A DNA stretch of 5,941 bases, from contig DBXL01000069.1 of NCBI GenBank assembly GCA_002309275.1, forward strand, positions 1,057 to 6,997, read 5' to 3'. Every line of letters begins with the position of its first letter. Position 1 is the first letter of the stretch. The position numbers and the translations under genes were made by a program. This document shows, one piece after another, positions 1 to 4,958 of this stretch. The notes under the pieces are model-generated. The model was not told where the DNA came from and searched no databases. It saw nothing but the letters and a program-made list of their open reading frames with translations. The stretch is from Ruminococcaceae bacterium UBA1213. Its GTDB lineage: Bacteria > Bacillota > Clostridia > Oscillospirales > Acutalibacteraceae.

Positions 1-31
1 ATTCCTTTATCGGAGGATAATCGTTATACAA

Positions 32-62
32 CAACAAGGCAGAAACAACTTCCTGCCTGTTG
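32..62 (-). terminator. Weak hairpin after tRNA-Leu, possible terminator
   Basis: Seen: an imperfect stem read on the minus strand, CAACA-GGCAG against CTGCC-T-TGTTG, with one bulged base and an 11-base loop region. It begins 16 bases after the tRNA 3' end. The downstream tract (TTGTATAACG) is only mildly T-rich, so this is a poor intrinsic terminator by sequence. It may end the tRNA transcript or help 3' processing. Bases 1-31 beyond it hold nothing I can identify. Confidence 0.35.
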
Positions 63-78
63 CGGTATTTGATTTGAA

Positions 79-162
79 TGCCGGTGGTGGGACTCGAACC
101 CACACGCCCTTGCGAGCAACAGATTTTGAGTCTGCATCGTCTGCCAATTCCGACACACCGGC
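79..162 (-). tRNA. tRNA-Leu (anticodon CAA)
   Basis: This 84-base class II tRNA decodes the leucine codon UUG. Read on the minus strand it shows a 7-bp acceptor stem (GCCGGTG with CACCGGC) and an A discriminator. A short D stem (TCG/CGA) follows, then an anticodon stem whose loop CTCAAAA places the anticodon CAA at 126-128. The long variable arm (GCTC-GCAA-GGGC) is typical of leucine tRNAs, and the T arm is GTGGG-TTCGAGT-CCCAC. No CCA is encoded after the discriminator (the next bases are TTC), so CCA must be added by nucleotidyltransferase. The gene has its own promoter and sits downstream of the four-gene operon on the same strand. All arms fold well, so identity is close to certain. Confidence 0.97.
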
Positions 163-166
163 TTAT

Positions 167-204
167 CTGATATATAAAAATCTTACCTGACTATTATATA
201 TCAG
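167..204. repeat. 10-bp inverted repeat around the tRNA promoter start site
   Basis: Seen: CTGATATATA at 167-176 and its exact reverse complement TATATATCAG at 195-204, separated by 18 bases. The centre of symmetry (about 185) falls on the predicted transcription start, and the right arm covers most of the -10 box. It could be a protein-binding dyad or a hairpin, but an AT-rich repeat of this length can arise by chance in a window of this size. Confidence 0.4.
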
Positions 205-221
205 TTTTAATTATTTGTCAA
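193..221 (-). promoter_or_regulatory. SigA-type promoter of tRNA-Leu
   Basis: On the minus strand there is a perfect -35 box TTGACA (216-221), a 17-base spacer, and a perfect -10 box TATAAT (193-198). Transcription should start near 186, leaving a leader of about 24 bases before the tRNA 5' end at 162. Consensus boxes with ideal spacing are what is expected for a stable-RNA gene. The -10 box overlaps one arm of a 10-bp inverted repeat (167-176 and 195-204). Confidence 0.9.
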
Positions 222-242
222 CTATTTTTTAAAAAAACTTTT

Positions 243-947
243 CTAAATATGCAGACGCTTTCTGAGAGCGGAGACCTTTGAGAGCTTTTCTATTATCAGC
301 ATCAGCACTGCAATTCCTATGCACGAAATCAGAACAGGCACAGACCATATAAACTCCATCTCAAGAAATCTGAATCTTCTTAAAAAGTATTCCGTCATCA
401 TACAGAATATGCCTGCAAGGGCAAAGCCGATTGAAATAATGTATATTACACTGCATTTTTTGACAGACAGGCTGTAAATAAGAATGAAAGTTCCGAACAG
501 ATAAAGCAGTATAGGGACACATATACTCACAAACCAGTTAATGTTTGGTGTTGTCAGCATATTCATAGCTCCAAGGTATATAAATGCAGAGATAAAGTCA
601 ATGATAACGCATTTGAGGAAAGTGTTCTTTCTTATCATAATGGGGGGGACTGCACAGCACCATGCAAAAATGATTGACGGCATGACATAGCGTGACCATG
701 TGAGTTTATCACTTATGACGTAGTTGCAGAAAGGGCATAATACCAGAGCTGTCAGAAATATTACCGTGACCAGATTCGCAGAGGCAAAACGAAGCTTTTT
801 TTCAATATTCTGCATATACTCTACAGGATATGTAGGAAGTGTTTTTTCTGCGTCTATATCATTCGGGTTGATAACGGGTGTTGAACACAGAGGGCATTTT
901 GTCAGGGATCTGTCAAGTTCAACTCCGCAGTTTACACAATAGGACAT
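243..947 (-). CDS. Zinc-ribbon multi-pass membrane protein (DUF6320-like), function unknown
   Basis: This 234-residue protein begins with a small zinc ribbon, Cys4-x2-Cys7 and Cys18-x2-Cys21, then a charged stretch (about 25-55). Roughly six hydrophobic segments follow, near 58-78, 87-105, 110-131, 138-161, 165-188 and 199-222, and it ends in a basic tail. From memory it matches the layout of the DUF6320 family, which often lies beside alcohol-acetyltransferase-like genes; I could not check this. It is the last gene of the operon and starts 96 bases after the acyltransferase stop codon. The ATG at 945-947 has GAAAGG (960-965) 12 bases upstream, a slightly long spacing. The role is unknown; a membrane partner or anchor for the acyltransferase is an inference from context. 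No clear terminator follows the stop codon, only a T run (about 231-237) before the tRNA promoter. Confidence 0.88.
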   Translation of the reverse strand: MSYCVNCGVELDRSLTKCPLCSTPVINPNDIDAEKTLPTYPVEYMQNIEKKLRFASANLVTVIFLTALVLCPFCNYVISDKLTWSRYVMPSIIFAWCCAVPPIMIRKNTFLKCVIIDFISAFIYLGAMNMLTTPNINWFVSICVPILLYLFGTFILIYSLSVKKCSVIYIISIGFALAGIFCMMTEYFLRRFRFLEMEFIWSVPVLISCIGIAVLMLIIEKLSKVSALRKRLHI

Positions 948-959
948 TTTTTACACACA

Positions 960-965
960 CCTTTC
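960..965 (-). promoter_or_regulatory. Ribosome binding site of the zinc-ribbon membrane protein
   Basis: GAAAGG on the minus strand, 12 bases before the ATG at 947. It lies just beyond the foot of the heptad hairpin (left arm 972-987), so hairpin formation in the mRNA could influence ribosome access. That influence is inference. Confidence 0.5.
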
Positions 966-971
966 GTTTTA

Positions 972-1040
972 GAGTGGAGAGTGGAGCTGCTATCGATTTC
1001 GGCGGAAAGACCGCTCCACTCTCCACTCCTCACTCTTCAC
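972..1040. repeat. Inverted array of 7-base GTGGAGA-type repeats forming a long hairpin
   Basis: Seen: a perfect 16-bp inverted repeat, GAGTGGAGAGTGGAGC at 972-987 and its reverse complement at 1013-1028, with a 25-base loop. Both arms are built of heptads. On the minus strand 1040 down to 1013 reads GTGAAGA, GTGAGGA, GTGGAGA, GTGGAGC; on the plus strand 974-987 reads GTGGAGA, GTGGAGC. The loop side also allows a competing small stem GCGG (1002-1005) with CCGC (1011-1014). No T run follows the hairpin on the minus strand, so it is not a classic terminator. It fills the gap between the acyltransferase and the membrane-protein gene. It resembles a dispersed, MITE-like or expandable intergenic element, but only one copy is visible here. 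Confidence 0.8.
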
Positions 1041-1043
1041 ACT

Positions 1044-2330
1044 TTATATAAGGTTTGATTCTATTTTCACGGGTACTCCCATTTTTATAAGAGAGGTGAA
1101 AAAGCCTTTTTCAACGTCTTTTTCACAGAATCCGCTTGTCCAGTTGATGTACAGATTGCCGTTATAGCTTGCAGCAGCGGCAGACGGCATTCCTGCCATG
1201 AATCTGCCAAGCATGAATTCTACTCTTTCTATATGTCTTGCCATTTCGGGAGGAAGTTCTACTCTGCCGAGGTTGGAAAAAGTAGATGAAACAAGCGTTT
1301 CACCGTATATTTTGAAAGCCGTGAACAGTGCCACGTTTTTCAAAAAAAGCGGTATCACTCTTACAACAGGATTGAATTCATCGCTTAAATTCTTGCACAT
1401 AATCGCATTGAGATATTTTTCTTTATTGTTCATTCGCATAAAGTGATGTACTTCTTCTGTAATCTCCTGAAAGGTAAATTCACCGTAACGAGGCTCTATG
1501 CCCGGATTGATGTATAAAGCAAAATTTCTTAAAGTCCTGCTTGGGTATAGCTTTCTCAGATTGATGGGCACACTCACTTTAACAGGTTTTTCTATACGGT
1601 TATTACTTTTGCTCTGACAATCCATGAATGACTTTATCATTAAAGATACGATAAATTCTGTGACAGTTACTTTGTATTCTTTGGATTTTTCGTGCAGTTT
1701 TGAAAAGGGGATAATGCCTGTAATAACGCTTGTCTGGTCGCTTGGCAGAATTGTGCCTTTAAAGTGATAGCCCCTTAATTCGCTTCTGCTTTTGAGAGTG
1801 CGGAATTTTGCATATCTCTTGAAAGCGTCCTCCATTTCTTCGGGGGAATACTCACTTCCACACAGGATTATATCTTCAAATTCAGGTATCTTTTCATTGT
1901 ATTTCAATTCAATATACCTTGCGGCTATGGATTTAAGGAAGATAAGACCGCCTGTACCGTCTGCAAGGGCATGAAAAATTTCTATTGCGATTCTGTTATT
2001 GTAGTATGTCACACGGTATGGCATATCCTGATTATGTGCACCACCTATTCTGCCGCAGGGACTCTGTTTTTCGGGCTGTATGATAACAGGGCGGTCTGTT
2101 TCCTCAAAGAAATACCAGAACAAGCCTTTTTTTAATTCAAGATTTAAATTGACGATTCTCTTTCGCACATCGTCAAGTGCCTGCTGTAATATATCCGGCT
2201 CGACCTTTTCATTGAAATTCAGGGATAGTCTGAAATTTCCGGACCATCTTTTTGTACGCACTGCAGGATATATTTTGGCAGCGTTATCAAGTTGATACCA
2301 ATTTTGTACCTGTTTCAAATTTTCCGTCAC
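1044..2330 (-). CDS. Alcohol acetyltransferase-like / condensation-domain acyltransferase
   Basis: This 428-residue cytoplasmic protein belongs, by its motifs, to the CoA-dependent acyltransferase superfamily (alcohol O-acetyltransferase, PapA-like and NRPS condensation domains). The active-site HxxxDG motif is present as HALADG, His120 to Gly125, where His acts as general base. Further marks are a VPINLR segment near 254-259 and STFSNLG near 349-355, at the place of the structural DFGWG-type motif. The length fits a full two-lobed enzyme. It probably transfers an acyl group from CoA (or a carrier) to a hydroxyl or amine; the substrate cannot be read from the sequence. The first codon used here is GTG (2328-2330), inside the 3' end of the hydrolase gene (44-base overlap). 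A TTG at 2316-2318 has a better Shine-Dalgarno, GGTGA at 2327-2331 with 8 bases spacing, so the protein may be 424 residues. Conserved-looking sequence begins at Asn10-Trp11, so both starts fit. The overlap suggests translational coupling to the hydrolase. Confidence 0.88.
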   Translation of the reverse strand: MTENLKQVQNWYQLDNAAKIYPAVRTKRWSGNFRLSLNFNEKVEPDILQQALDDVRKRIVNLNLELKKGLFWYFFEETDRPVIIQPEKQSPCGRIGGAHNQDMPYRVTYYNNRIAIEIFHALADGTGGLIFLKSIAARYIELKYNEKIPEFEDIILCGSEYSPEEMEDAFKRYAKFRTLKSRSELRGYHFKGTILPSDQTSVITGIIPFSKLHEKSKEYKVTVTEFIVSLMIKSFMDCQSKSNNRIEKPVKVSVPINLRKLYPSRTLRNFALYINPGIEPRYGEFTFQEITEEVHHFMRMNNKEKYLNAIMCKNLSDEFNPVVRVIPLFLKNVALFTAFKIYGETLVSSTFSNLGRVELPPEMARHIERVEFMLGRFMAGMPSAAAASYNGNLYINWTSGFCEKDVEKGFFTSLIKMGVPVKIESNLI

Positions 2331-3225
2331 CGTCTTTCAAAGAAAATTTGCTGTTGATAAATTCATCTATGCTGTCAATGGCAATTTCTGCTTCCTTTAT
2401 TTTCCACAGCTGGAATATATGGAACATATTCGGGTAAACTTCAAGCTTGCAGTCAACTCCGCCTTTTTGGAGCACTTCATTCATTCTTACAGAATCGCCG
2501 TAAAGGACTTCTTTATCTCCGACTTGTATCAGAATGGGCGGATAAGTTTTATCGTATGTGCCGAAAACGGGGGATACCAGCGGATCAAGCGGAGAATTGT
2601 CGTCCATGTAGTCGTCTGCAAATTTTTCAAGCACATCTGCCGATAAAAGCGGATCGGCTTCATCCATTTCGGCATATGTTTCGGAAGTGATAGTGAGGTC
2701 TGTCCAAGGGGAGAGTGCTACTCCGCAGCATGGCATTTCATAGCGGTTCTGTCGCATATACTGCATGAATGCAAACATCAGTCCACCTCCTGCCGAATCT
2801 CCGAGCATGACTATATTTTTCGGTTCGTATCCCAGTGATAAAATATAGAGATAGGCTTCTGCACAATCCTCTATGGGTGCGGGAAAGTGATGTTCGGGAG
2901 CAAGCCTGTATTCAAATGAAAGTGCCCTCAGCCCGCAGTAATTGGCAATCGGTGCTATTAATGCCCTTGAGGATACTAAATCTCCCATGCCATAGCCGCC
3001 GCCATGTATATAAAATATGATTTTCCTGTCGTCATGCTCTTCCGGAACAACCCATTCTGCCGTCATTGATAAATCTTTTACAGGATTGCAATGAATTTCT
3101 TTTGGAATCCCTCTGACGTTAAAGAGGACAGTCTGTCCTGAACGCTGATTATCAAGCGGCATTCTGTGTATGATATGTTGTGCTGTTCTTATAGTTCTCT
3201 CTACTACTTCACTTTTTACTATCAT
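2287..3225 (-). CDS. Alpha/beta hydrolase, hormone-sensitive-lipase (class IV) family esterase
   Basis: This 312-residue protein likely hydrolyses carboxyl esters. The oxyanion-hole motif HGGG is at 74-77, the nucleophile elbow GDSAGG at 142-147 gives catalytic Ser144, and the catalytic His is His269 in the MFHIF context. The acid lies in GDKEVL near 236-241. By position relative to the DPLxDD motif of related esterases it is probably Glu239, with Asp237 the alternative. The YRLAPEHHFPA segment (107-116) is also typical of the family. No signal peptide is seen, so it should be cytoplasmic. The ATG at 3223-3225 has a strong GGGAGG (3233-3238) 7 bases upstream. It starts 19 bases after the reductase stop codon, and its last codons overlap the acyltransferase start, so the genes are almost certainly one operon. 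The physiological ester is unknown; pairing with an acyltransferase suggests making and removing the same kind of ester. Confidence 0.93.
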   Translation of the reverse strand: MIVKSEVVERTIRTAQHIIHRMPLDNQRSGQTVLFNVRGIPKEIHCNPVKDLSMTAEWVVPEEHDDRKIIFYIHGGGYGMGDLVSSRALIAPIANYCGLRALSFEYRLAPEHHFPAPIEDCAEAYLYILSLGYEPKNIVMLGDSAGGGLMFAFMQYMRQNRYEMPCCGVALSPWTDLTITSETYAEMDEADPLLSADVLEKFADDYMDDNSPLDPLVSPVFGTYDKTYPPILIQVGDKEVLYGDSVRMNEVLQKGGVDCKLEVYPNMFHIFQLWKIKEAEIAIDSIDEFINSKFSLKDGDGKFETGTKLVST

Positions 3226-3232
3226 TGTTATG

Positions 3233-3238
3233 CCTCCC
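3233..3238 (-). promoter_or_regulatory. Ribosome binding site of the alpha/beta hydrolase
   Basis: GGGAGG on the minus strand, 7 bases before ATG 3225. It is a strong site located in the 19-base gap after the reductase gene and fixes the hydrolase start. Confidence 0.8.
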
Positions 3239-3244
3239 GAAAAA

Positions 3245-4108
3245 TTATTTTTTCAAAAAATTTATCATGGCAAGACCTGCCCTTGCACCGTCTGCAACTG
3301 CCTTTGATACCTGCATTACTCCGCCTGTGCAGTCGCCTGCCGCAAATATGAAAGGAATATTTGTCTGCATATCCTCGTTTACGACAATTTTATTTTCCGA
3401 TACTTCAATTCCGATTTTCCGTGCAAGGTCAACACTCCCTGCAACGCCAAGGGCAACAAATATACCGCTTGTTTCCAAAACATCTCCGTCATCAAATGTC
3501 ACTGACTGCACGGTATTTTCACCGTTTATTGAAATGATTTTCTTTTTGATGATACCGATATTTTCAGGGACTTCTATATTTACATCGGAGCCGTTGGAAA
3601 GTATTGTGACAGACTTTGAGGTTTCTGCTAATATCATGGCTTCATGCAGGGCATATTCACCGTTTCCCAAGACGGCAACATTTTTATTTCTGTAAAAAAA
3701 TGCATCGCACACTGCACAATAGCTGATGCCTTTTCCCTCAAATTCCTTTAAGCCTTTTATGTTCGGGGATTTTCTTGACGCTCCCGTTGCAATCAGCACT
3801 GCATCTGCCGGATATTGATTTTTATCCGTTTCAACAACGGGCTTGAAATTGTCATCAAAGCCGAGAGAAACTACCTGTTCTTCTGCAAATCTGATACCGA
3901 GATTTTTGGCACCCTCCACGCCTCTCTGATGAAGTTCCGCACCTGTGACGGCTTTTTCAAATCCATAGAAATTTTCTATTTTTTCAGCCTTTTCCAATGC
4001 TCCCATGCCTTTTGAAATGACCGTGACATCAATTTTTCCGCTCCTTTTGAGGTACAGTGAAGCAGATATTCCGGCTGGTCCGGAGCCTATCACGATTACT
4101 TTTTTCAT
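3245..4108 (-). CDS. Thioredoxin-reductase-like FAD-dependent oxidoreductase
   Basis: This 287-residue two-domain flavoprotein has an N-terminal dinucleotide motif GSGPAG (8-13) for FAD, an ATGA segment (107-110), and a redox-active CxxC (CAVC, Cys131 and Cys134) at the position used by thioredoxin reductases. A second nucleotide motif GNGEYA lies at 148-153, and the C-terminal FAD segment AAGDCTGG at 256-263 is followed by a QVSKAVADGARAG stretch. The protein is shorter than usual low-molecular-weight thioredoxin reductases (about 305-320 residues). The HRRxxxR motif that normally binds the NADPH 2'-phosphate is not seen; the strand after the second nucleotide motif reads VTILSNGSD (167-175). 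Electron donor and disulfide partner are therefore uncertain: NADH, NADPH or a ferredoxin/flavin route are all possible. No thioredoxin gene is visible. It is the first gene of the operon, with AAAAGGAG 12 bases before its ATG (4106-4108). Confidence 0.9.
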   Translation of the reverse strand: MKKVIVIGSGPAGISASLYLKRSGKIDVTVISKGMGALEKAEKIENFYGFEKAVTGAELHQRGVEGAKNLGIRFAEEQVVSLGFDDNFKPVVETDKNQYPADAVLIATGASRKSPNIKGLKEFEGKGISYCAVCDAFFYRNKNVAVLGNGEYALHEAMILAETSKSVTILSNGSDVNIEVPENIGIIKKKIISINGENTVQSVTFDDGDVLETSGIFVALGVAGSVDLARKIGIEVSENKIVVNEDMQTNIPFIFAAGDCTGGVMQVSKAVADGARAGLAMINFLKK

Positions 4109-4120
4109 TTTCTTTGAACA

Positions 4121-4128
4121 CTCCTTTT
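4121..4128 (-). promoter_or_regulatory. Ribosome binding site of the reductase-like gene
   Basis: AAAAGGAG on the minus strand, 12 bases before ATG 4108. The transcript start predicted from the promoter is near 4128, so this site would lie almost at the 5' end of the mRNA, giving a very short leader with no room for a riboswitch. Confidence 0.6.
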
Positions 4129-4134
4129 TATATG

Positions 4135-4164
4135 ATTATATTACATAAAGCAATTAATTGTCAA
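4135..4164 (-). promoter_or_regulatory. SigA-type promoter of the reductase/hydrolase/acyltransferase operon
   Basis: On the minus strand there is TTGACA (4159-4164), an 18-base spacer, and TATAAT (4135-4140). Both boxes match consensus. Transcription should begin near 4128, about 20 bases before the ATG at 4108. This promoter lies in the 140-base gap after the terminator of the sortase unit, which separates the two transcription units. Confidence 0.85.
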
Positions 4165-4167
4165 TTA
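4155..4167. promoter_or_regulatory. Palindrome centred on the -35 box, possible operator
   Basis: Seen: TAATTG-T-CAATTA, a perfect 13-base odd palindrome centred at 4161 and covering the whole -35 box. A small MarR/TetR-type repressor could bind such a site; no regulator gene is visible in the window. A short AT-rich dyad may also be chance. Confidence 0.3.
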
Positions 4168-4200
4168 TATATTGTCCTCTGACAGTACGATTTATGAGTG

Positions 4201-4237
4201 AAATAAAAAAACTTCCGTACAATTCAATACGGAAGTT
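4201..4237 (-). terminator. Intrinsic terminator of the pilin/sortase unit
   Basis: On the minus strand, AACTTCCGTA (4237 down to 4228) pairs perfectly over 10 bp with TACGGAAGTT (4219 down to 4210) around an 8-base loop. A tract of T residues interrupted by one A follows (4209 down to 4201). It lies 12 bases after the stop codon of the small anchored protein and is a textbook Rho-independent terminator closing this unit. Confidence 0.92.
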
Positions 4238-4249
4238 GATATATTAATA

Positions 4250-4939
4250 TTAGTTATCCTTTCGTGAACTTCTCACCAATGCGGCGGGTATCAGAACAAG
4301 TGAAATAACCAGTACGGCACCCCAGAGCATGACATTGGAACTGTCACCGGTAAAGATGGTTTTGCTTGGTTCAGGGGAAGAGGTTTCTTCGGGAACGGAG
4401 GGTTCCGGCTTGGATTCCGGAGTTGACTCCGGTTTGGATTCAGGTTGAGAGGGCTTTTCTGCAAGCGATTCAAGAACAAATCTTTCTGTATCCCTGAAAA
4501 CGATGCTGGCGGTTTTGGCAGATTCGTCATTTCTTTTGGCGGAAAACGAATACAAAAGGTCATTATTTCCCTTGTCTGTCACAAAGACGGTAAGAGTATA
4601 AACTCTCCTGTCATAGTTGATATTTTTATTTTTATTTTCGGGAATTTCTTCATAAATTTTATATGTGAACGTGTCAGGCTCGTTTACGCTGATTCTGAAA
4701 ACACCGAAAGAGCCGTTGGCAACGGTAATGATAGTTTCTTCAGGAAGCGGTGCATTTTCATTCTGCGGTTCAATCACTATCCTGTATTCATAGTCCTTGA
4801 AGTATTTCATCACAGTGCATTCCACAGGTATTTCAATGGTAGATGTATGATAATAGGCTTTGGCATATATTCCGCTGTTGAATACCAAAAAAAGAGAGAG
4901 TGCAAAAAGAATACGGAGTATTTTCCGCAGATTCTTCAT
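4250..4939 (-). CDS. Small secreted wall-anchored protein with a Spy0128/FctA-like pilin domain (minor pilin candidate)
   Basis: This protein of 229 residues has a signal peptide (basic start, hydrophobic core 8-22, likely cleavage after IYA near 26). A beta-rich domain at about 32-150 resembles the Spy0128/FctA isopeptide pilin domain (IPV start, SFG strand, DTFTYKIYEE, RRVYTLTVFVTD). A Pro/Glu/Ser linker with PESx repeats follows (about 162-193), then a C-terminal anchor: FTGD (196-199), a transmembrane segment (203-222) and a basic tail RSSRKDN. There is no LPxTG; IFTGD sits where it would be. At the positions where the family has bond-forming Lys and Asn, this protein appears to have Cys41 (VECTV) and Asp150 (FRDT), while Glu97 is kept. 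Start: a TTG at 4943-4945 touches the Shine-Dalgarno, whereas ATG 4937-4939 has GGGAGG (4948-4953) 8 bases upstream, so the ATG was chosen. It follows the sortase by 19 bases and is probably a sortase substrate. Confidence 0.82.
   Translation of the reverse strand: MKNLRKILRILFALSLFLVFNSGIYAKAYYHTSTIEIPVECTVMKYFKDYEYRIVIEPQNENAPLPEETIITVANGSFGVFRISVNEPDTFTYKIYEEIPENKNKNINYDRRVYTLTVFVTDKGNNDLLYSFSAKRNDESAKTASIVFRDTERFVLESLAEKPSQPESKPESTPESKPEPSVPEETSSPEPSKTIFTGDSSNVMLWGAVLVISLVLIPAALVRSSRKDN
4361..4456 (-). repeat. Pro/Glu/Ser wall-spanning linker repeats
   Basis: Coding repeat within the small anchored protein, residues about 162-193. It contains PESKPESTPESKPEP-type units of four residues, encoded by partly repeated ATTCCGGA/ACTCCGG-like DNA on the plus-strand view. 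Such low-complexity linkers usually let a surface domain reach through the peptidoglycan. The repeat could change in length between strains. Confidence 0.7.
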
Positions 4940-4947
4940 ATACAACC

Positions 4948-4953
4948 CCTCCC
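4948..4953 (-). promoter_or_regulatory. Ribosome binding site of the small anchored protein
   Basis: GGGAGG on the minus strand, 8 bases before ATG 4939 and only 2 bases before an upstream in-frame TTG (4943-4945). The spacing decides the start in favour of the ATG. Confidence 0.75.
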
Positions 4954-4958
4954 TTCAT

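Noticed and set aside
231..260. Intrinsic terminator after the zinc-ribbon membrane protein gene
   Set aside because: A T run exists (about 231-237), but the only nearby stem (CGCT/AGCG near 256-270) is short, weak, inside the coding end and too far from the T run.
972..1040. Terminator or CRISPR-like array
   Set aside because: No T run follows the stem on either strand, and the heptads are contiguous without spacers.
1044..1072. Internal promoter for the last operon gene (TATAAA-like sequence)
   Set aside because: No convincing -35 box lies at the right distance, and the bases are coding sequence of the acyltransferase.
3225..3695. 156-codon open frame on the plus strand
   Set aside because: It lies wholly antisense to the flavoprotein gene with its FAD and CxxC motifs, has no family motif, and has no good ribosome binding site.
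4109..4249. Riboswitch or leader RNA in the intergenic region
   Set aside because: The promoter predicts a leader of only about 20 bases. The rest of the gap is accounted for by promoter and terminator.
4291..4563. 90-codon minus-strand frame inside the small anchored protein gene
   Set aside because: It is a Pro/Asn/Arg-rich shadow created by the repeated PESx linker codons in another frame.
4943..4945. TTG start for the small anchored protein
   Set aside because: The Shine-Dalgarno GGGAGGGG directly abuts it, leaving no usable spacing. ATG 4937-4939 two codons later is properly spaced.
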